Source of the DNA: Paracamarosporium sp. OC-R06-R3
Taxonomy: Eukaryota; Ascomycota; Dothideomycetes; Pleosporales; Didymosphaeriaceae
NCBI GenBank assembly: GCA_019828545.1
Contig: JACVRA010000394.1
Location: forward strand, 1-64,000
Length of the DNA: 64,000 bases
Direction of reading: 5' to 3'
The translations under genes were made by a program, and so were the position numbers. Of the stretch, positions 1 through 11,076 are shown piece after piece; position 1 is the first letter of the stretch, and every line of letters starts with the position of its first letter. The notes under the pieces were generated by a model. The model worked only from the letters and a program-made list of their open reading frames with translations. It had not been told where the DNA came from and ran no database searches.

Positions 1-31
1 GGCGTCAGCCTTGGCCAGTTAGGCGAGTATA

Positions 32-83
32 ACGTGTTTACAAGCGAGCTGGCAGTACAAGCGAGCTGGCACCCTCACCAACT
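32..83. repeat. Left terminal inverted repeat of the Fot1-like element
   Basis: 52 bp that match the reverse complement of 1831-1882 with one mismatch (C at 79). The repeat contains the 15-mer ACAAGCGAGCTGGCA twice, at 40-54 and 57-71, probably a doubled transposase binding site (inference). Confidence 0.92.
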
Positions 84-152
84 CTCTGAGCCTTTTGCAG
101 CGTATGAATTCACAACGCATTAATTTTCTATCAATATAATAGCTATAGTGTA

Positions 153-1802
153 TCAAGCAGCCTCTGTAGAAGCCTTCTTACACGTACGTGAGTTATGTCC
201 AGGCTCTCTGCAGCGCGTGCAGCGCGCTAAAGCCTGCCGGCTCGCACCTGATCGCGCCTTACCTTGACGCGTTTCTCTCTCTAGTTGCTGCTCAACAGCC
301 TTTTGAGCAATAATTTCCTCTCCCTCTGCCTTTGATAGGGTGCCTTGGTTCTGGATCCGCTTTTTTTTACGCTGTTTGCGTACTATAGCGGCCTCGTTCG
401 CTCTTTCAAGGCTGGCGACTCGACCCTTCAGCAACGCAGCTGTATGTAGCATTACTCCAGCGCCTCTTTCAAGCTGATTGATTGCTGCAATAATAGAGGC
501 AGGCGATGAGCTCTTATGCGCGCGAATCCGCTCGCGAATTAGTGTTGATTGAGCCTCTAGTTCGCGCTGGTTGCTAGGTGTTTTGGCTTCCCATATAGCC
601 TCTAGTAGGAGTGCTGGTGATGGCGTACGAAGCTTTACATCAAGCTTTGATATTACTACCTCTGGATTGTGTGGGACTAGCCCAGCGCCTCGAAAGCTCG
701 CGTAGATATTCTCCTTTGTAATTGACTGGTCATAGGCGGCGCGGAAGGCTGGTAGGAACTCTAGCTTTGTGATATGGTTGATGTGGTCGCGTATTAGGCT
801 CTCAACCTGGCGCCCGTACGCGCGCTTCAACGGCGAGAAGCAGCCAACATCAAGCGGCTGCAGGAGGTGCGACGAATGCGGCGGCATACAGAGAGTATAT
901 ATATTATTTTCCTTGCAGATCTCCTGAAATTCGAGCGAGCTGTGGCTCTCATGGCCGTCAAGTATAAGTAGTTGACGCGCGCCTACCCTACGCCCTACTG
1001 TATGCTTAATAAAGTGCTGTAACCAGGCAATACCAAGCTCGTTCGTAGTCCAGCCGTTATCACTAAGACCAATAACCCAATCACCTGGTATATCATCGCC
1101 CTCATACCAGGCAGAGAGGTGGTACTGGCCAGCGAAGATAACGAAGGGTGGGATCGCCCACCCAGCAGCGTTGATTCCGTGTATCACCGTCACCCACTCA
1201 CGATTGCCTGGCTGGATTGCTTTTGGCCGGCCACGCCTCTCTAAGCCTGTAACAACTAGCTGGGAGGATATCTTGCCCATTAGAAAGCCAGTCTCGTCGA
1301 AGTTGAAGGTATCCTCGTCGCAGATACCGTAGGTAGCCTTCGTGCGCTCTACAAGCTCGAACCAGGCGCTTATAGCCTCAGGATCCTCACATAGAGCTCG
1401 CTGTCGATCATAGGGTCGATTAAATCGCGTAGTAAGGCTGTCTGTTCGCTTGACAAAGTTCCTAGGCCACTGCTGGCCAACCTGGCCTGCGCTGCGCTCA
1501 GCGAGCAGTTTATTCGCCATATCTCGTACAGCACCTAGCGTAGGCGAAAATCCTCGCGAATCTAGGTTAAGTATATGCTTGATAATCACCTCCTCTTCTA
1601 GCTTGGTAAGCTTTTTTGATTTAGGCTCACAATCGCGTCGCGCAGCAATTCCAGCGCGTCGGCTTTGAAGCGTGCTTTGAGGGACGTTGAATATTGCTGC
1701 AGCGCGTTTTTCGCTCTAGATTTGATTTCTCTCGATAGCTAAGGTAGCTAGAAGAATATCTGTTTCTCTATAGGATGATTGAGAAGGAGGTGGTTGAGCC
1801 AT
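153..1802 (-). pseudogene. Fot1/pogo transposase with one premature stop
   Basis: The reading frame runs from ATG at 1802 to the stop at 153 (549 sense codons) with a single internal TAG at 1716-1718, codon 29; an ancestral CAG would give Gln. Downstream of the stop come a helix-turn-helix region (KLTKLEEEVI onward, residues about 63-130), then a DDE_1 catalytic core with Asp169 in NFDETGF, Asp282 in LILDGHESH and Asp318 in LLQPLDVG, a DD35D triad. The C-terminus is basic and ends in a CX2CX4HX4C zinc knuckle (CTRCREPGHNSRTC). The usual function is cut-and-paste transposition into TA. Translation from a later start would lack the first part of the DNA-binding domain, so activity is doubtful. 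The CAG-to-TAG change is compatible with RIP. Confidence 0.88.
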
Positions 1803-1830
1803 TATTGTTGCTAGAGGACGCGTCGCGAAA

Positions 1831-1882
1831 AGTTAGTGAGGGTGCCAGCTCGCTTGTACTGCCAGCTCGCTTGTAAACACGT
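1831..1882. repeat. Right terminal inverted repeat of the Fot1-like element
   Basis: 52 bp, inverted partner of 32-83, followed directly by TA at 1883-1884. It carries the same doubled 15-mer in reverse orientation. Confidence 0.92.
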
Positions 1883-1884
1883 TA

Positions 1885-2187
1885 TGTATCAGGAACCATG
1901 AGGGCGACAAAGGGTGGCCCAAGGAGCTAGACCAGAAAGGATTAGCGCCGAGCTAGCCGGACTATGGCCTAGCGCGGCAACCCAAACACAAGAACATTGA
2001 CGATGGAAATGCCTGCAACTCGTATGGGTTGAGGTGTTCAGGTATCATAAACTATTAAAGTGCGTTTTAGGAGTGGATTTTGGTAGGGGCTTGATGTAAT
2101 AGGCTATTCGCCTATAAGGTATATTCCGTTTTAGCTAGTACTTGAAGAAACAAGATGAATAAATAAATGTACCTACTCAAAAACTTC
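1885..2187. other. Intergenic, no gene seen
   Basis: About 300 bp between the transposon end and the 3' end of the AIM9-like gene A. No coding frame with recognisable content and no repeat was seen. Confidence 0.6.
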
Positions 2188-4008
2188 TCAATACGGCCAA
2201 AGTTTAGAGTACAGATCCTTCTCATCCTCATTTTGAGCCGTATTAAGAAAGATTTCTTTGTACTTAGCGCAGTTTTCAATAGCAGTCTGGTAGTCCTCAG
2301 GCTGCACCATGCCATCTGCTGGTAGCACACCTTGGGCTCGGAAGAGCGACAGCATTTGCCCAACACTATCTATGTTCTCTTCCTCCTTCGCATGCAGCTC
2401 AAACCCTTCTGTTGAAAATGCAATGGGACATGGCGTATCCTCCCCAAAGATCTCATTCCATTGGAGAACGACTTCCATGAGCGAGTCACGTAAGAAGAAC
2501 ATATCTCGATTCTCCCATGCGCCAGTCACAAGCCAGACGGGTTTTCTAAGCATGTGAACTGATGACTGCTGGAGAATATCCCAGTGGAGTGGCGCACGTT
2601 TCATGGTTTGGAGCTCGTAGTATTTGTGTATCGTTTCGCTTTCCAGATCCTGGTCAATTTGCTTTTGCTTGTCGGGGTCTAGGGTATCGAAATTTTCCGG
2701 CTTCTTGGGCATGACCCAGCCCTCTTGGACACTTTTGTAATGTCGGAACGCTCGATGGACACCAGACTGATAGAATAGCGGTGCTACAGCCGCCGACTGC
2801 CAGTCCACGATGCCGGTAATTCTATGCGAGACTGGATCCACAAACACGTTATCGAGATGGAGATCAGGATGCCATAGAGTATTAGCGGCAGCCGATTCGT
2901 TGTCTGTCGGTGGAACCAAAAACGACGCGACTTGCTCATACTTGGTGAGTAATTCAAGCGCGTCTTCAGGGAGCTCAAGATGTTTTGGCGACCGGTAGTA
3001 ATTCATACGAGGTTTGGCGTTGTTCCTAATCCACGATGCCTCATTTGCGCCTAAGCCTCGCGCATACGCTTGTGGTTCTTGCCCTGGTTCTAGTCAGTAT
3101 TTAACGCAGAACCTGATATTGGGCGCACCATTGACATACATGGGCCCCGGTTAATGTCCAGTTGCTCCCGACCACTGACCCAAAGCTCTGCTTTTGTCAA
3201 GGGTCCTATTGCATATTGCTCAAGGGTTACATGTTGCTGGTCTGAAATAAGCTGAATGGCATCCGACATTCCGGTCAATCGTTGGAGGTCCTCTTTGAAA
3301 TAGATGCAGCCATGTGTCTTGAACCTTATAGCGCTTAATGAGCCGTCAAAATCGGCGATCTGATCAATGATAGCTAATTTGTTCTCCCATGGTAAACGAT
3401 GCCACACTGAGCCTAATCGCACACCGGCGACCTTCTCCTCGAGAATGTACTCAGCCTGAACTGAGTTATTTGCGGCATCACAAGACCACGCAAGCACACG
3501 AGGGACAGGAACATTAAAGACGTCGCGGAGCTACTTCTGTCAGTCATGTGTAATTTAAGGCTGGCATTCGCGCATACCATTTGCTGGGTGGCAACTTCGG
3601 AAGCAGTTGTGTAATGAGATGGCCCGGCACTTGGATTTGGAAGTTTCGCAAAAACTTCAGCGCCATTATCCATAGTAAGGATAAAAGCCTTATTATGTAA
3701 GCCTTCAATGCATTTCAGAACTGTAGTGCCTGTTCGCAAGTTTAGTAAAAATGCACACCATAGGACTAAGAGGCATACAGTATTGAGCACCCTTGTAAAC
3801 ATTAATAGCCTCTTCAACCAAGTGTGGTAGGTCAAACCTAAGATAGCGTTTCGCCAGTTCATCTCGCTCATTTTTACTATAGACATGATTGTGAGTAAAT
3901 TCCTAGGCAGCCTGAGGAGGGTTGAGCTCCTACAGCCATCGTTGTCAAGTATAACGATACAAATCCGCCTCAGAAATGTTCACATCTAAGTTCACCGGAT
4001 CAGAGCAA
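2188..4008 (-). pseudogene. AIM9-like aminoglycoside-phosphotransferase-fold protein (paralog A), early stop
   Basis: Member of the APH/choline-kinase fold family related to yeast AIM9 (mitochondrial, function unclear). Exons consistent in phase: 3934-4008, 3791-3876, 3578-3729, 3140-3530 and 2188-3083, with GT-AG introns between. The N-lobe carries HNKAFILTMDNGAEVFAKLP, with the ATP-binding Lys in VFAKLPNP. The catalytic loop is LWHPDLHLDNVFVD (HxDxxxxN) and the metal-binding motif is GIVDWQ. It ends in YSKLWPY like its paralogs. The intron after the RGP motif is at the same site and phase as in paralogs B and C. In the first recognisable exon an in-frame TGA at 3945-3947 sits where paralog C has Arg (CGA to TGA). 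A more upstream exon with the start was not found: an acceptor AG with a CTAAC branch point lies at 4009-4010. It is therefore called a probable pseudogene, though the rest is intact. Confidence 0.75.
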
Positions 4009-4474
4009 CTAATTTTGTTAGATCAGGTTGGGATTGTTGTACCAACGCCATGAACTGTTTCTGCGAACAGTTTTGGGATTTGTGATGTAGTTGGCATTTG
4101 ACTGTTGAGCATGAAGGACCGAAACTTTGTGTGAAACGGTCGATGACAACGGAGAAGGGCCTGATGTCGAGTGGCCGACAAACAGGATGTCATGTGAGGT
4201 GCGATTTCGTGCACCGACTGCGCGTCGTCAGTCCCAAATAGTAGGGTATCATCGGCGGGGACGCACAAAGTGAACGAGCACGAAGATTGAACTGCTAAAA
4301 CCGAAGGTTCGAGGCGACGGAATGCAGGCCGTAGTTGTAGTATGTTTACGAGCCTAAGAGGTGACGACTAAGCGGTTATCTCAATCGCCGTTCATAAATG
4401 TGGGTGTGGTGTAATTTGGAGACACCTGCAATGCGATAAGTGACTGGGGTGTCACCGCCAAGCCAGTAGCGCCG
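4009..4474. other. Intergenic between two minus-strand genes
   Basis: Would contain the missing 5' exon and promoter of paralog A, and the 3' flank of the K+ transporter. No clear coding sequence was recognised. Confidence 0.45.
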
Positions 4475-7017
4475 TTAGCCCCCCTCTTCCGCTCCGAGGG
4501 CACATGCTCCTTTACATCGTTGACTGATTCCCGGTTCGATATTGGTCGTCTTAATGGAGTCCTGTGGAATGTCACTTTCTCTATCGCGCTCCATGGGAAG
4601 CATAATGGCACGATCAATTTGGTATGGAAGGCCGCGATGCCGGCCTCGGATCATCATAGCGCATATGAAAAGCTTGCTAAGAGTACCAAAGTGACCGGAA
4701 AGAGAAGTGAAGTTTGAAGGATGGCCAAGGGAGAGCCCAACGTTGCCACTGTAATGAGTTAGCCGGTTGTACACCAACAATGAATTAAGTGTTTAGGCAT
4801 ACTATGCAGAGATGACTTCGAAAAGGATTGGGAAGATGGCAAAAGCAGGCTCCGCAGCATCAGTTATTTTATCCGCCTCCGCAATGGCAATGCAGAAGAC
4901 GCCGAGAAAGATATACCACAAGTCAAAACTTAATTGGTTCTGTATATGTCTCAGGACATACGAGGCACCGTTGTTTTCGTCCACATCGGGATCCACAGAG
5001 TAGACTCCTAGTGACTTTTCTTCATAGGCATTCGACGTCCGCACCGCGATAGCAATGGGATATATGGAAATGTACATCATTACTAACAAGCTGAATTGTA
5101 CTGCGGGGTGTACATCGGCTAAGTTGAACGATGAAGTTCCGGTGTGTCTCGAAGAAGCTGCCTGGAAGATGGCAGCCGCCACCCGGGGACCTGCTGGTAG
5201 GCTGCTCACTGCCGGAGTGTGCAGATCCAGGACAATGATGAGGAGGATATCGATGAAGTTTAGAGTAAACAGTATGCCGAAGAGAATCCAGGTGGGGCGG
5301 CTTGGGAAAAGAAGTGTGTAGCATCTTCGAGGATGCTTGAGCAAAAAATGAAGTGGCGCTTTCTTTGCAGACCCTTTCGGTGACAATTTGAACATAATCC
5401 AAATCACGAGACGTAGGAGGCAAGGGTAGCAGGTATTGCCAGCGAAAGCTAGGAAGCTCAAGAATATCATAGGCCATCGCGCGTCCTGAAAGCTGACCAT
5501 GGAGTCGGGGGTCAGGGTTAAGCCAAGATTATCGACCATGGTCTGCGCCGAATAGAAACCCCTAGGAGAGATGAGCGCTTGTGTATACGATTGTACAAGG
5601 TCTAGCGAGGCCTACCACCAAGTGAAGTCCTGTCCTCGAGACACAAGATACTCGCGGTATTTTGGATTACATGTATGGATCCAGCCGACCATTACTATAG
5701 CACCAATGAGGTGCAGTCCAAAGAAAAGACCTGGATGTGTAAGTAGTCAATTTTCAAGAGATTGTCAAGATGATGTACTCATCACTATCTTGAGCAGCAA
5801 TTTGAGCGCTTGGTACTCAAGGCCCCCAAGTATTTGGCGATCGGTCTTCTTCAATCCTCGAAAAGAAGAATTCCTGCCGAGTGTCGCTTGCGAGGAAAGT
5901 GCAGGCATGTCCGATTGGGCTGACTTCCAAAACCTTCGAGGCTTGTTTTGTCCAGAGGGGCTAGCTCCGAGCACAAACATCGACGAAGCCACACCCGCCA
6001 ACGACGTAGCCTTAGGAAGTGTGCCGCCTCGACGCTGCCGAAGTCTCATCTTACAAACTTCATCGATGTCTTTGGACGTTGTCAACATTTCAAATTCTGC
6101 AATCACACGAGCGATCAGCCTTCTGTCCATGAAAACTCACCATTATTGCCTAGATCCTCCTCAAGCTCATGAACTCTTTGTCCTGTATATTCTTAGTTCG
6201 TTTAACAAGTGTATCCTGGTATGGTACATTGACCTTGCTCTATCTCCCTCGGTGATGGAATATACAGTGCTTTAGGCTCCCTATGCAATAGATCGTCAAA
6301 CGTAATGTGTTTGGACCCATCGCCTTGAGTGCTAGAGCTTACGCTGTATGTGCAACTAGGTATTTGTTAGGACAGAGCCAATAGTTTGTGTCTACACCTA
6401 CACTCGAGTGCTAGCCATGGGAGGCACAACGGGAACGTCACTTCCATCGCGTGAAAGGTTAACCATTGAAGTAGCTCTTGTCATACCCTGATTGGCTTCT
6501 AGGGTCGTTGAGTCAAAGGGAGATTGCTTCGCGAGGCTGGTCCGCAGCAGTGTCGGTGCTAGGGTTCTTTAGTATGTCCCCTGGTGGAGAAACAGAGAGC
6601 AGCCAAGCTTGAGCTTACCTATGCTTTCAAGGCGCTTCTTGAACCAGCGAATGCGTACGATCACGACGACGATATTGATGAAGCCTAAATTGGTGATGAT
6701 GGTAAGGATATAGACGACAAGTTGCTGGTACGTCTTCAGACTTTTCACGTCCACCCTATGACTATGTCAGATATAGCAACAGGGAGTGATCAGGGCTGTC
6801 GAACGGGTTCAAACCGGATTCGGTTGTAGCGCTTTCACCGAAAAAGTAGGCGTCCACTGCACTTAAATTCCCGTCCGGATACAGTAGCACGAGGCCCAAA
6901 ATACCTGTGCACAAAATGTACCCATCTATCCTCACAAAGGTTAAGCCTCTAGTGATTGTAATGTCGATAATCATACACACAGTGCAAGGTAATGAAGTTG
7001 ATGGGCGGTTTCCACAT
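4475..7017 (-). CDS. TrkH-family high-affinity potassium transporter
   Basis: Fungal Trk-type K+ uptake protein of the plasma membrane. The model starts at ATG 7017 (MWKPPINFITLHY), where an intron with donor GTGTGT joins the next exon to give ITLHYGYILCTG. A second intron joins GLNP to VDVKSLKTYQQLV. The first pore/selectivity region is NLSAVDAYFFGESATTESG. A cytosolic loop follows with typical Trk pieces: ALYIPSPREIEQG near 6250 and KATSLAGVASSMFVLG near 6000. The C-terminal half (5539-4802) has several membrane spans and the Trk signature SFDLWYIFLGVF. After one more intron it ends with GNVGLSLGHPSNF and MIRGRHRGLPYQIDRA, very characteristic of fungal Trk1. There are at least six exons; boundaries between about 6130 and 6560 are not settled, and a stop codon or an extra intron in the loop cannot be excluded. 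Confidence 0.82.
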
Positions 7018-7605
7018 TGTTGGGCGGTCCGATGGGCAAAGGGAGGCTACTAGTGAATAATGCTATTCGCAAGTCTTGAAGATAATCGGTACGAAACGAT
7101 ATAATGATTCTTGACAATGAGATGCATTTTGAACCCTTATAAAGCTGAATCTCATGACAGAGCAGAAGAAGCTAAGGTCTTGGCTGACACAGACTTACGA
7201 TTTTGGGAAGAGAGAGCTGCATCATGACCAATCCAACGGAGGTGACATGAGGCATTTTTGCAAATGACTCAATGCCACTACTCCGCAAGGAATTCACACC
7301 TATGCCTTGTTGGGTGAGTCCGGCTGACTACCGAGAGACCCTACTTAATGCTAATTCGCTCACACTGCTTCCCTGACCACCTGCTGGCTCATTCGTATGA
7401 TATTAAGATGACAATGATCACAGGCAGGGGTCAAACGGTATGGAAGGGCTGTAACGTTAGTGTAATTTAAAAGACAGTGAAGGTCAAGAGCACACGAGAC
7501 TTGTTGACAAGCCTGACGGATTTTACAGGCAGGCACGGAGCTGTACATTACCAGAGGAAAGGTGAAGGAGGGCTGATAGAGTATGTGGTGGACTATACAT
7601 TACCC
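7018..7605. other. Intergenic, upstream of the K+ transporter
   Basis: Roughly 590 bp that must hold the promoter of the TrkH gene (minus strand) and the 3' end region of the next minus-strand gene. No repeat or coding frame of note. Confidence 0.5.
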
Positions 7606-8431
7606 CTAAATATTCAGCTTGTTCTCTATCTGCAGACTTACTCTCAAACCAAGAGATAAATTGATGAAACCGCCGTTGTTAGTAAAATCCATAGAGACGC
7701 ATTCTATTGCACATCTTGTCTCCCTTTTGCGTACATGGCACTCGTTGGCATTGTGAATCTCAGGACCAAATACCTTTTTGATCGCCTCATCCTCAGAGCC
7801 TTTGAGAGTGACTTCAGAAGTCGACATGGTGGCCGTCATCCCATTTTCGAAGACCACGTGCGTTTTGTCTTGTATCCAATCTCAACCCATACGAGTTGCA
7901 GGCATTTCCATCATCAATGTTCTTGTATTTGGGTCGCGCGCTAGGCCTAGTCCGGCTAGCTCATCGCTAATACTTTCGGGTCTAGCGCCCTCATGGTTCC
8001 TGAGTGCATGGGCAAAACACTCCCCTTTATTGTTAAACCTTTTAGTAATACAATATAATATATTTGTACCCAATTGACTTCTGCATGGAGTAGGTCCATC
8101 GCAAGCCGTGGGTGTCCCGTTCGAAAATGTCAAGGCTCATGAGGCAATCCACCGGCCCCACCCAATTGGGGAAAACCATGGTTATGGCCGCCTTGAGCTC
8201 ACCATCAATTGTAACTCTTCTGATGGCGTTGCACATGTTTGGGTCAAAAACCTTCGCTATGCCTTGAAGTGACACATTTTCGAGCACTAGTTGCTCTTTC
8301 TCTAGAGTGATGGAGAGAACTAAACAGTCTGATGCAATTTGAGGGTATTCTTCCTGTTCGCCTACCGCCTGCCAGACCATGAAAAGGGAGCATAAAGACT
8401 GACGTACCCTGGATGGTCTGCGATTGAGCAA
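7606..8431 (-). pseudogene. Unrecognised multi-exon gene, probably damaged
   Basis: I do not recognise the family. Minus-strand coding-like frames follow each other: a first stretch (8431-8090) containing CSLFMVWQAVGEQEEYPQIA and VTIDGELKAAITMVFPNWVG, a short gap at about 8040-8070 rich in AT and resembling a small intron, then a second stretch with GECFAHALRNHEGARPESIS. That runs in frame through a TGA at 7879-7881 (Trp expected: MG*DWIQDK) into VVFENGMTATMSTSEVTLKG and ends at 7606. The single in-frame stop within otherwise open sequence suggests a recent pseudogene, or an unrecognised intron. Further minus-strand frames at 8471-8760 may be upstream exons. No membrane segment or signal peptide is evident. 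Confidence 0.45.
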
Positions 8432-9055
8432 TGGGTTGACTTATCGTTAGCGAATAATGTTTTGACTTCTTTAGAAAGCTATGCTCTGTAAATACTTGGC
8501 ACCACTCCACCAGAGTTGAGAAATTACCATCTTACCAAGACATTCTGGAGGTTGACGTTTTTGCGCATTAGAGACCAAAGACCCCTTGCAATGTTGGCCA
8601 ATCCGTGCATATGGGAAATTGATTTCCACCCTTGTCAAGACGGATGCGGAGATCATTCTCGCCCAACCTTGTGATTGGCGGCCCTAACGTGGAAATAAGG
8701 AATACTTCAGCGCCTAAGGTCTTGTAGATCTCCAGCAGAAGATCCCGTGCTCGCCTTCGTACGCTGAGAATTGATCTGGATCGGTTACCCTCGCTTTCCT
8801 CATTCTCACAAAGTAATTCACATCGCAGCTGAAAGGCTTTCTGGTGGCTTTGAAGTAGTGAGTCCGTGCAACCGTCTAACTTTTTGGAGTTCGTCTATCA
8901 ACCAATCACTGCGATCTTGGTGTGACGACATGCTGGAGAGATGGATGAGACGAACGAGACGAACAAGCCATATGATATTCGTTATGATGACGTGGCTCTT
9001 TTCGACCAACGGCTGGTCAGATGCTTATCACTGTCTTGCGAGCCTTGAATGCTGA

Positions 9056-10366
9056 CGTCCAATCAATCTCGAATGAAGCCATACGAACAACATCAGTGCA
9101 CCCCGGCTTTAAACTGCTCAATGTTAGGTCTGTAGCGCATCACGAGTGGCGGTATATGCCTGAAGCAAGCTTTACATCACGAGTGGCGGTATGAAGCAAG
9201 CTTTACATCATTGTCAAAGCATGTCGTAATCAGTGCATGTCAAAATCAACAAAAGAAAGAATTCTCATAGATATGGTATCTTACGTGACAAGACCGTGTG
9301 CGGGCTTGGCACCCCCGGCTCCGTCACCCAGGCTCCAACACCCAGGCTCCCACACCCTCTCTGTCGTGTGGAAGCTGTTGCACTTTTCGTGAATCCATGG
9401 TGTGGTGGGGTAGAGCGCCCTGCGAGTAGATCGGGAGGCTTCACCCGGCGAGGGTCTCTTTGGAGAAAAGGCTGCATGTATTATTATTATTCTGTCATGC
9501 ATGAGTGATAATCCGCCCCATGCTTCCTATCCTGCCTTCAAAGCCTGGGAGCCCTTCGGGCTCCACTACCCGCTTCCGCCCACATTACCCGACCACGGGA
9601 CTCCACCGCAATGGCAACCTTGGATCCAACAGCAGTCACAACTCAAGATTATCCTGCCACCAAGAAGCGGGCTTTGCCCCACCCCAATTCTGCGTCTGGA
9701 CCAAAGTGGTTGGGCATCAACGCTTCTGTCATGCATACGAGTGTTCCGTTGCTTCGGTTTTCGATATCCTTGCTTTATTGGGCGCCTTCTCCTCGGGTCA
9801 CCTCTTGCTTTTGAAAGGACGCCTTGTTGGAGTAGGGCCGCTGTAGGATGCAGCTTTTCTTGTACTTTAAGTTGGCTGTGCTCGTTGAGAGGTGTCGCAT
9901 GCAAGATTGGAGAAGAGTGACGATGGTAATTGAGAGAGCGGGGAGCGTAAGTCAATTGTACGTCGCACTAAAATCAGAGAAGTGTGATGCTGTTAACCGA
10001 GAGAACGAGGGGGGTGAGACGATCGTCCGTCGCATCAAGGCGAACTGGCGTCCGTCCCGCTGGTACAGTCCCAGCGCAATCCGGCATTGATCATTGGTTC
10101 GCAAGGATTGGCACTCAGTCCTTGCGTCGCGGGAGCGATAGGTCTGGCCAATCCTTGTCGGTAGAGCAATCGGCAGCCTGGTCCTCCTTGAATTATCTGA
10201 TTTCAACTCGACACGATTCATAAAAAGTAACCATCCAAGATGCGTGGCTTCTTACGAGGCGTTGACTGCACCTCACGGCGTGGTTGTGTGTATTGCTGCT
10301 GGCGCATTTACCCGTCATCCGACCTTCCGGTTGAGGCTTCTCTTGCAGCGTTTGCGTAACCTACTG
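9056..10366. other. Gene-poor stretch
   Basis: About 1.3 kb with overlapping small frames on both strands but no convincing gene. It includes the short duplication at 9138-9208. A transcribed RNA or unrecognised exons cannot be ruled out. Confidence 0.5.
9138..9208. repeat. Short tandem duplication
   Basis: The segment CATCACGAGTGGCGGTAT plus AGCAAGCTTTACAT occurs twice in a row; the first copy carries 8 extra bases (ATGCCTGA-like) in the middle. No function is apparent. Confidence 0.75.
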
Positions 10367-10380
10367 AGATATAAAATAAT
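10367..10380 (+). promoter_or_regulatory. TATA-like box of the small Cys protein gene
   Basis: GATATAAAATAAT lies about 75-85 bp before the ATG at 10452 and is followed by a CT-rich tract and CACC just before ATG, a typical fungal core promoter layout. Confidence 0.45.
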
Positions 10381-10451
10381 CTCACCTCGACAGTTTCGCC
10401 TGACACCATCCTCATTGTTACATCTACACTTCATACCATACCTCTGTCACC

Positions 10452-10790
10452 ATGTGCGTCGATAGGTGGAACAGAACCAACTGGTTTGGCTGCGCCGATA
10501 TCACCGATGACTCGCTAGTGGAATCGATCCCTTGCCCCAAGAAAGGGGAACCCGGTCACAAAGCGACGAGGATAACCGCCGGTTCTTCCAACAAGCCGGG
10601 AAAATGTCCCGCGTGCAGAAAGAAGTATGACAAGCGAACCGATCTTTGTAGCGATGCACTAACAGCTTTAGGGACTTCGAGGCGGCCTTGGAGGCGGCCT
10701 TGGGCCCGGTCTCGAGCCTACCCAAATAGGTACCTCTCTTGCAGCGCTTTTCAGAGGCGGGCGACTCCACGTGTAGCAGCAAGGCGGTGA
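10452..10790 (+). CDS. Small Cys-containing protein of unknown function
   Basis: Predicted 112-aa intracellular protein starting MCVDRWNRTNWFGCAD, with a central segment CPKKGEPGHKATRITAG and KPGKCPACRKKYDKR. The spaced cysteines (C2, C14, C35, C56, C59 approximately) recall small fungal proteins that begin MC and end their conserved part with a CxxC pair, possibly metal binding; this is inference. There is no signal peptide. A TATA-like box and a CACC context before the ATG support the start. The Arg/Trp-rich C-terminus looks less constrained, so an intron or earlier stop is possible. Compare the even smaller Cys protein at 15494-15673. Confidence 0.5.
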   Translation: MCVDRWNRTNWFGCADITDDSLVESIPCPKKGEPGHKATRITAGSSNKPGKCPACRKKYDKRTDLCSDALTALGTSRRPWRRPWARSRAYPNRYLSCSAFQRRATPRVAARR

Positions 10791-11076
10791 ATCGTACTAC
10801 GTATCCAAATTGACTCAGTTATCGTCTTGACTCGTGGCCACATATGTTGTAGTGACGATTTGAGTACAAGAGTGATGACCTCCCTTGAACAGTCCTCCTA
10901 ATGTGCAGGTGCGAGATCGTGAAGCAGTCAAGTTGGGCTTTTTGGACCGCCGGGTTTACATAAGCATGGCCTTCGCTTGACCGCTCATTCCAAGCGGTAT
11001 GTGCCCGTCTGTTCGTGTACATAGCAGCAACCTATTGCTGGCGGACGGTCCTTTTGCATGTTTGGGTGTCTCCAGG

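Larger units (their letters stand above)
32..1882 (-). mobile_element. Fot1/pogo-type DNA transposon, both ends present
   Basis: A 1,851-bp element bounded by near-perfect terminal inverted repeats (32-83 and 1831-1882) and flanked by TA at 30-31 and 1883-1884, the target duplication expected of the Tc1/mariner-pogo superfamily. It encodes one transposase on the minus strand with DD35D spacing, the hallmark of fungal Fot1/Pot2-like elements. Size, ends and coding content all fit a full-length copy. The only visible damage is one in-frame stop near the transposase start, so this looks like a recent insertion. Confidence 0.9.
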
